Positions 60,627 through 64,000 of a stretch of 64,000 nucleotides of DNA are shown one piece after another. Position 1 is the first letter of the stretch. Every line of letters begins with the position of its first letter. The notes below the pieces were generated by a model that had not been told where the DNA came from, did not search any database, and worked only from the letters and a program-made list of their open reading frames with translations. A program made the position numbers and the translations under genes. The DNA is from Phycisphaerae bacterium (GTDB lineage: Bacteria > Planctomycetota > Phycisphaerae > Phycisphaerales > Phycisphaeraceae), in NCBI GenBank assembly GCA_030425705.1, contig JAUHZU010000002.1, positions 434,001-498,000 on the forward strand. The letters are read 5' to 3'.

Positions 60627-61517
60627 ATGCGTTTTCCTCAGCGTTGGCTGCCGGTGTTTGCGGTGTCTGTCAGTACCCTCGCCCTTGGCTCGCACCTGGC
60701 CAACGCGGACAACGAGGACTACGTCGACGACCAGGCGATCGTGGCGTCGGTCGAGCGCGAGGCGACCCGGCACATCGACGCGGGCGAGACGACGCCGAAC
60801 GAAACACTGCTGCGCCAACTCCGTCGGCGGACGGTCGCGCTGGACGCCCCGCCCGAGGGCACGCTGACCGAGGACGCGGAAGAACTCTACGGCCGCGCGG
60901 CCGACGGCGTGCTGGTCGTGGCCGGGCTCTACCTCTGCGGCCACTGCGACCGGAACCACGCGAACTGCGCGACGGGCTTCGTCGTCAGCGCGGACGGGTT
61001 GGCAGTAACCAACCACCACGTCGTCGCCAACCGGGACAACCTGACGATGGTCGCGCGGACGCGTGACGGCCGGGTCGTGCCGATCGTCGAGGTGTTGGCG
61101 AGCAACGAGCGGGACGACGTCGCGCTGGTGCGTCTGTCGCCGGAGCACGGGCCGTACACCCCGCTGCCCATCGCGCGCGACGCGGCAGAGGGCGAGCGGG
61201 TCCACGCGATCACGCACCCCGACGGGCGGTTCTACTGCTACACGTCGGGCGAGGTGTCGCGTTTCTACCTGGAGCCCCGGCGCAACGGTGCGGGTGTCCG
61301 GCGGATGCAGATCACCGCCGACTACGCCAAGGGCTCGTCCGGCGGGCCGATCCTCAACGACCGCGGGCAGGTCGTCGGCATGGTGACGACGACCACCAGC
61401 GTGTACTACAACACCGAGAACGGCCGGCAGGAAAACCTGCAGATGGTGTTCCACAACTGCGTGCCGTACGAGAGCATCCTCGACCTGTTCGCGGGCGCGG
61501 ACGCCGAGGCGGAGTAA
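60627..61517 (+). CDS. Secreted trypsin-like serine protease
   Basis: 296-aa exported S1-type protease with an N-terminal signal (LPVFAVSVSTLALGSHLANA). The triad: His in AVTNHHVVANRDN, Asp in ERDDVALVRLSP, Ser in DYAKGSSGGPILNDRG. A small cluster of three Cys and two His (LYLCGHCDRNHANCATGFVVS) just before the first strand is unusual and could bind a metal or form disulfides. No PDZ domain. ATG 60627 is preferred to GTG 60624. TACCAT at 60587-60592 may be its -10. Convergent with the large lipoprotein gene. Confidence 0.85.
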   Translation: MRFPQRWLPVFAVSVSTLALGSHLANADNEDYVDDQAIVASVEREATRHIDAGETTPNETLLRQLRRRTVALDAPPEGTLTEDAEELYGRAADGVLVVAGLYLCGHCDRNHANCATGFVVSADGLAVTNHHVVANRDNLTMVARTRDGRVVPIVEVLASNERDDVALVRLSPEHGPYTPLPIARDAAEGERVHAITHPDGRFYCYTSGEVSRFYLEPRRNGAGVRRMQITADYAKGSSGGPILNDRGQVVGMVTTTTSVYYNTENGRQENLQMVFHNCVPYESILDLFAGADAEAE

Positions 61518-61528
61518 CGGCGTCGCCC

Positions 61529-63778
61529 TCAGGGCGTGTAGCGCGTGACCGCGCCGGTTGCGTGGTCCATGCACTCGGCGGTGCGCGGCGGGACCGTGCC
61601 GGCCGCGTGTTCAAACGGGGCGTCGCTAAAGTTGACGGTGAGGGTGAAGCGGTTGCCGAGCGTGGTCTGCTGCACGAGCCGTGCATCATCGAGCCACCGG
61701 AACCCGGTCAGCGGCAGCAGCGCGCCGTCGCGGTGGATGGGCGCGAAGAAGGCCATCCGTTGCGTGAGCGCTGCGCCGTGCAGCCCCCACTGCTCGCGGT
61801 TGAGGTGGACCAGCGGCGGGACGTTGTAGAGTTGCTCGGTCAGCGCGACGGTCTGGGCCTGGTCGATGAACTTCAGCGAGTGGTAGCCCCAGTGGTGCGT
61901 GGTGACGACGCAGTCGTGGAGCACGGCCTGGTACAACGGCAGGCGGTAGCGCGGGTCGAAGTGGACCTTCGCGTAGCCCGGCGCGAGCGGGACCTGCTGG
62001 ACGAACACGGCCGGGCCGTTGGGAGGCCACCACCCGCCGAGGTAGTAGTCGCTGTCGCGTTCGGTGAGCCGGGGGTCGCCCCAGCCGACGACGGGCGTGG
62101 TCATGCCGTGGGCGTAGTGGATCGCGTTGGCGGCGTAGGCGCTGCCGCCCTCGGAGCCGACGACGAGCCCGTGCGCCTCGCTCATCCATTGCATACGCGA
62201 CAACCGTTCGTGCATGTCGTCGTGCTTGGAGCACATGCGGTCGGGCGTGTAGTCGTCAAAGAGCTGGCCGAACGCGTCGCAGTCGACAAACCACGCGGTG
62301 TGCGGCGCGCGTTCGAGCAGGCCGGTCACACGCCGCTCGACGTACGGCCGGGCCGCGGTGGAGGACAGGTGCCGGCCACGCTGCTTGAACCCGGCGGCGT
62401 AGCTGCCGTCTTCCCGCCGGACGCCGCCGAGCTCCCACAGCGCCTGGTCGAACTGCGCGGTCTCCCACGTCCGGTCCTCGGGCATGTCGGGCGGGTGGAT
62501 CGAGTGGTACGAGTCGTACGGCCCGAAGAGGTAGCCGGCTGCGTCCGCGTAGGCGCTCACGTGCGGCTTGCTTGCCGAGGGCGAGAGGTCGCTGGCGAGG
62601 AGCAGGGCCCGCTCGATGCCTGCGTCCCGCAGCGTGTCGATCATGGCGGTGCTGATGCCGTCGCCCCAGGTGTTCGGCGGGCGGAGGTGGTCGCTGAGCA
62701 CGTCGTAGACCGCGTCGCGGGTCATGCCGTTGTTATCTGCGTCGGCCATCACGCGCGACAGCGCCGCCGCCAGTTCGCGTTTCAGGTACATCGACGCCCA
62801 CTCTTCCGCGACAAGCTGCCGCACGGCGTGGTGCCCCGCCTCATCGAGAAGGGACCACAGACGGCCCGCGTCTGATTCGCCGGGGTCGGCGTCTGCGGCG
62901 GCGGCGAGCAGCGCGGCGATCGGCTTGGCCTGCCGCAGGTCGTGGGCGCTGATGAGCCCATCGTCCCAGACATAGGCGTGCAGCGCGCCGCGAAGGCGGT
63001 TGACCGCCGGGTTGTCCGCGATCTTCTCGGCCAGGGTGCGCAGCAGGCCGTGCTCGGACAGGTACGCCCGGTACGCCAGGGCCGGCGCGATCGGGCTTTC
63101 GCCGGTGAACACGAAGCGCACGCGGTAGCGTGTGTCGTCCATGACCGGGTTGAAGCTGTGGGTGATGCTAAGCCCGATCGGCGTGCCCGTGCCGTCGCCG
63201 GTGTAGCGCAGCGTGTTGTTGACCGGGTCCGTCAATAGCCATGCCTGCGTTTTGCCGTCGCCGCCGCGCCGCCCGAGGAACGGGACCGACAGCCCCTCGA
63301 GTGTGTTCGTCGGCGACTGGCCGGCGAGGTGCCCGGCCCAGTCCGCGTCGTCGTCAGGGATCAGGTGGCCCTCGTGGATCGGCAGGAGCCACTCGACCGG
63401 TGCCGGGTCGGCAACCCGGTCACGCCCGAGCACGGGGAAGACAACGTCGCAACACTCTTCGCTCGTGAACGTCAGCGTCAGCCCGGCATCGATCACTTCC
63501 GCGATCACCCGGACCTCCCCGAGCGTCCACGCCAGGGCGGTGTCGCTCAACGCGATGTCGGTCGGGCCCGGCAGTCCCTGCTGCGCCTTAGAGACCACGG
63601 CCGAACGGCCCTCGCGCGCTTCGGTGCAGACCACGCGGAGCGTCGCCGGGTCGATCTCGGCGGCGAAACCCCCGCCGGTAAGGGTGTAGACCGGGGCCTC
63701 CTGCGCCGGTCCCGCCGAGCAGCCGAGCGACAGCCAGACCACCAATACGTAAACCAATGACCCGACCCATCTGTGCAT
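61529..63778 (-). CDS. Large lipoprotein, possible glycoside hydrolase
   Basis: 749-aa lipoprotein (signal GSLVYVLVVWLSLGCSA). Not assigned to a family. It starts with a beta-sandwich-like region and a central alpha/beta part with repeated D/W/Y-rich motifs: ALHAYVWDDGLISAHDLRQ, NTWGDGISTAMIDTLRDAGIERALL, YLFGPYDSYHSIHPPDMPED, APHTAWFVDCDAFGQLFDDYTP, GLVVGSEGGSAYAANAIHYAHGM, and a C-terminal beta domain. The order of WDD.., GPYDSYHS, FVDCDAFG and VVGSEGGSA resembles TIM-barrel glycosidases (GH101-type and DUF5696-like proteins), with FVDCDAFG and GSEGG as candidate acid residues. AAGGA precedes the ATG. Substrate unknown. Confidence 0.7.
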   Translation of the reverse strand: MHRWVGSLVYVLVVWLSLGCSAGPAQEAPVYTLTGGGFAAEIDPATLRVVCTEAREGRSAVVSKAQQGLPGPTDIALSDTALAWTLGEVRVIAEVIDAGLTLTFTSEECCDVVFPVLGRDRVADPAPVEWLLPIHEGHLIPDDDADWAGHLAGQSPTNTLEGLSVPFLGRRGGDGKTQAWLLTDPVNNTLRYTGDGTGTPIGLSITHSFNPVMDDTRYRVRFVFTGESPIAPALAYRAYLSEHGLLRTLAEKIADNPAVNRLRGALHAYVWDDGLISAHDLRQAKPIAALLAAAADADPGESDAGRLWSLLDEAGHHAVRQLVAEEWASMYLKRELAAALSRVMADADNNGMTRDAVYDVLSDHLRPPNTWGDGISTAMIDTLRDAGIERALLLASDLSPSASKPHVSAYADAAGYLFGPYDSYHSIHPPDMPEDRTWETAQFDQALWELGGVRREDGSYAAGFKQRGRHLSSTAARPYVERRVTGLLERAPHTAWFVDCDAFGQLFDDYTPDRMCSKHDDMHERLSRMQWMSEAHGLVVGSEGGSAYAANAIHYAHGMTTPVVGWGDPRLTERDSDYYLGGWWPPNGPAVFVQQVPLAPGYAKVHFDPRYRLPLYQAVLHDCVVTTHHWGYHSLKFIDQAQTVALTEQLYNVPPLVHLNREQWGLHGAALTQRMAFFAPIHRDGALLPLTGFRWLDDARLVQQTTLGNRFTLTVNFSDAPFEHAAGTVPPRTAECMDHATGAVTRYTP

Positions 63779-63839
63779 GCCATCCTTCTCCGCGTTTCGA
63801 CTGGTTTCACAGCATACGGTAGCCGGCCGGCTGCGGGTG

Positions 63840-63867
63840 TTGTGAGCGGTCGGCGTGCTTGTAGAAT
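63840..63867 (+). promoter_or_regulatory. Promoter TTGTGA-16-TAGAAT for the last gene
   Basis: TTGTGA at 63840-63845, spacer 16, TAGAAT at 63862-63867, ending 7 nt before the ATG at 63875 (leaderless or very short leader; AGGGGA also overlaps as a Shine-Dalgarno). Confidence 0.5.
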
Positions 63868-63874
63868 CAGGGGA

Positions 63875-64000
63875 ATGCCCGGACACGACGACAGCCCGCG
63901 ATCCGTCAAGCTGCTCATCGGCGTGCTGTTCGGCTGGGTGTTCTCCGCCGCGTTTGTGGTGGGGCCGTGGGTCGCGGTCGTCGTGCTGCTGCCCGATGTC
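63875..64000 (+). CDS. Membrane protein, N-terminal fragment
   Basis: Partial gene leaving the window. The first 42 residues contain a hydrophobic helix (LLIGVLFGWVFSAAFVVGPWVAVVVLLPDV), so an inner-membrane protein is likely. Divergent from the large lipoprotein gene. Function not recognisable. Confidence 0.6.
   Translation, partial: MPGHDDSPRSVKLLIGVLFGWVFSAAFVVGPWVAVVVLLPDV

Overview
The window is about 64 kb of GC-rich DNA from a Gram-negative planctomycete, most likely class Phycisphaerae. Four secreted proteins end in PEP-CTERM sorting tails, and two of these carry dockerin-like calcium repeats just before the tail. There is a prepilin-like protein with an H-X9-DG tail, an LpxC-FabZ fusion next to Skp-like and LpxD genes, and a futalosine-pathway menaquinone enzyme (MqnD). 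Lineage is inferred from protein content only; there is no rRNA gene, and I saw no tRNA, IS element, prophage or CRISPR array.

Layout. 1-3.6 kb: nucleotide-sugar genes (glycosyltransferase, rfbA, DegT aminotransferase). 3.7-15.4 kb: mixed housekeeping genes, including an iodotyrosine-deiodinase-like flavoprotein, a PDZ serine protease, an HhH-GPD glycosylase, a coupled Nudix/AraC pair, several lipoproteins, transketolase and MqnD. 15.4-23.8 kb: acyl-CoA and propionyl-CoA catabolism (two enoyl-CoA hydratases, biotin-dependent carboxyltransferase, acyl-CoA dehydrogenase, SDR dehydrogenase, methylisocitrate lyase, methylcitrate synthase). 23.8-29.5 kb: TsaB, a glycosyltransferase, then the outer-membrane/lipid A block skp-lpxD-lpxC/fabZ and an O-methyltransferase. 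29.5-35.7 kb: secreted PEP-CTERM proteins (LamG, GDSL esterase, sugar dehydrogenase) and two cyclophilins. 35.8-38.2 kb: ankyrin lipoprotein and PPK2. 38.2-55 kb: a surface-polysaccharide locus with NeuC, NeuA, a capsule-like protein, six glycosyltransferases, two methyltransferases, a heparinase II/III-like lyase and a WbaP-type initiating transferase, many joined by ATGA or longer overlaps. 55-64 kb: a frameshifted lipoprotein, a double-YHS protein, a cobalamin riboswitch in front of a PEP-CTERM protein and a pseudopilin, thioredoxin reductase, a secreted trypsin-like protease and a large lipoprotein of unknown activity.

Two points stand out. First, a complete cobalamin riboswitch with its own -35/-10 promoter leads not into a known B12 gene but into an exosortase-target protein and a pseudopilin, a candidate unrecognised B12-responsive surface system. 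Second, many monocistronic or operon-leading genes have a TANNNT -10 hexamer ending only 6-9 nt before the start codon on both strands, which predicts leaderless mRNAs, whereas downstream genes in operons carry Shine-Dalgarno sequences or overlap the preceding gene.
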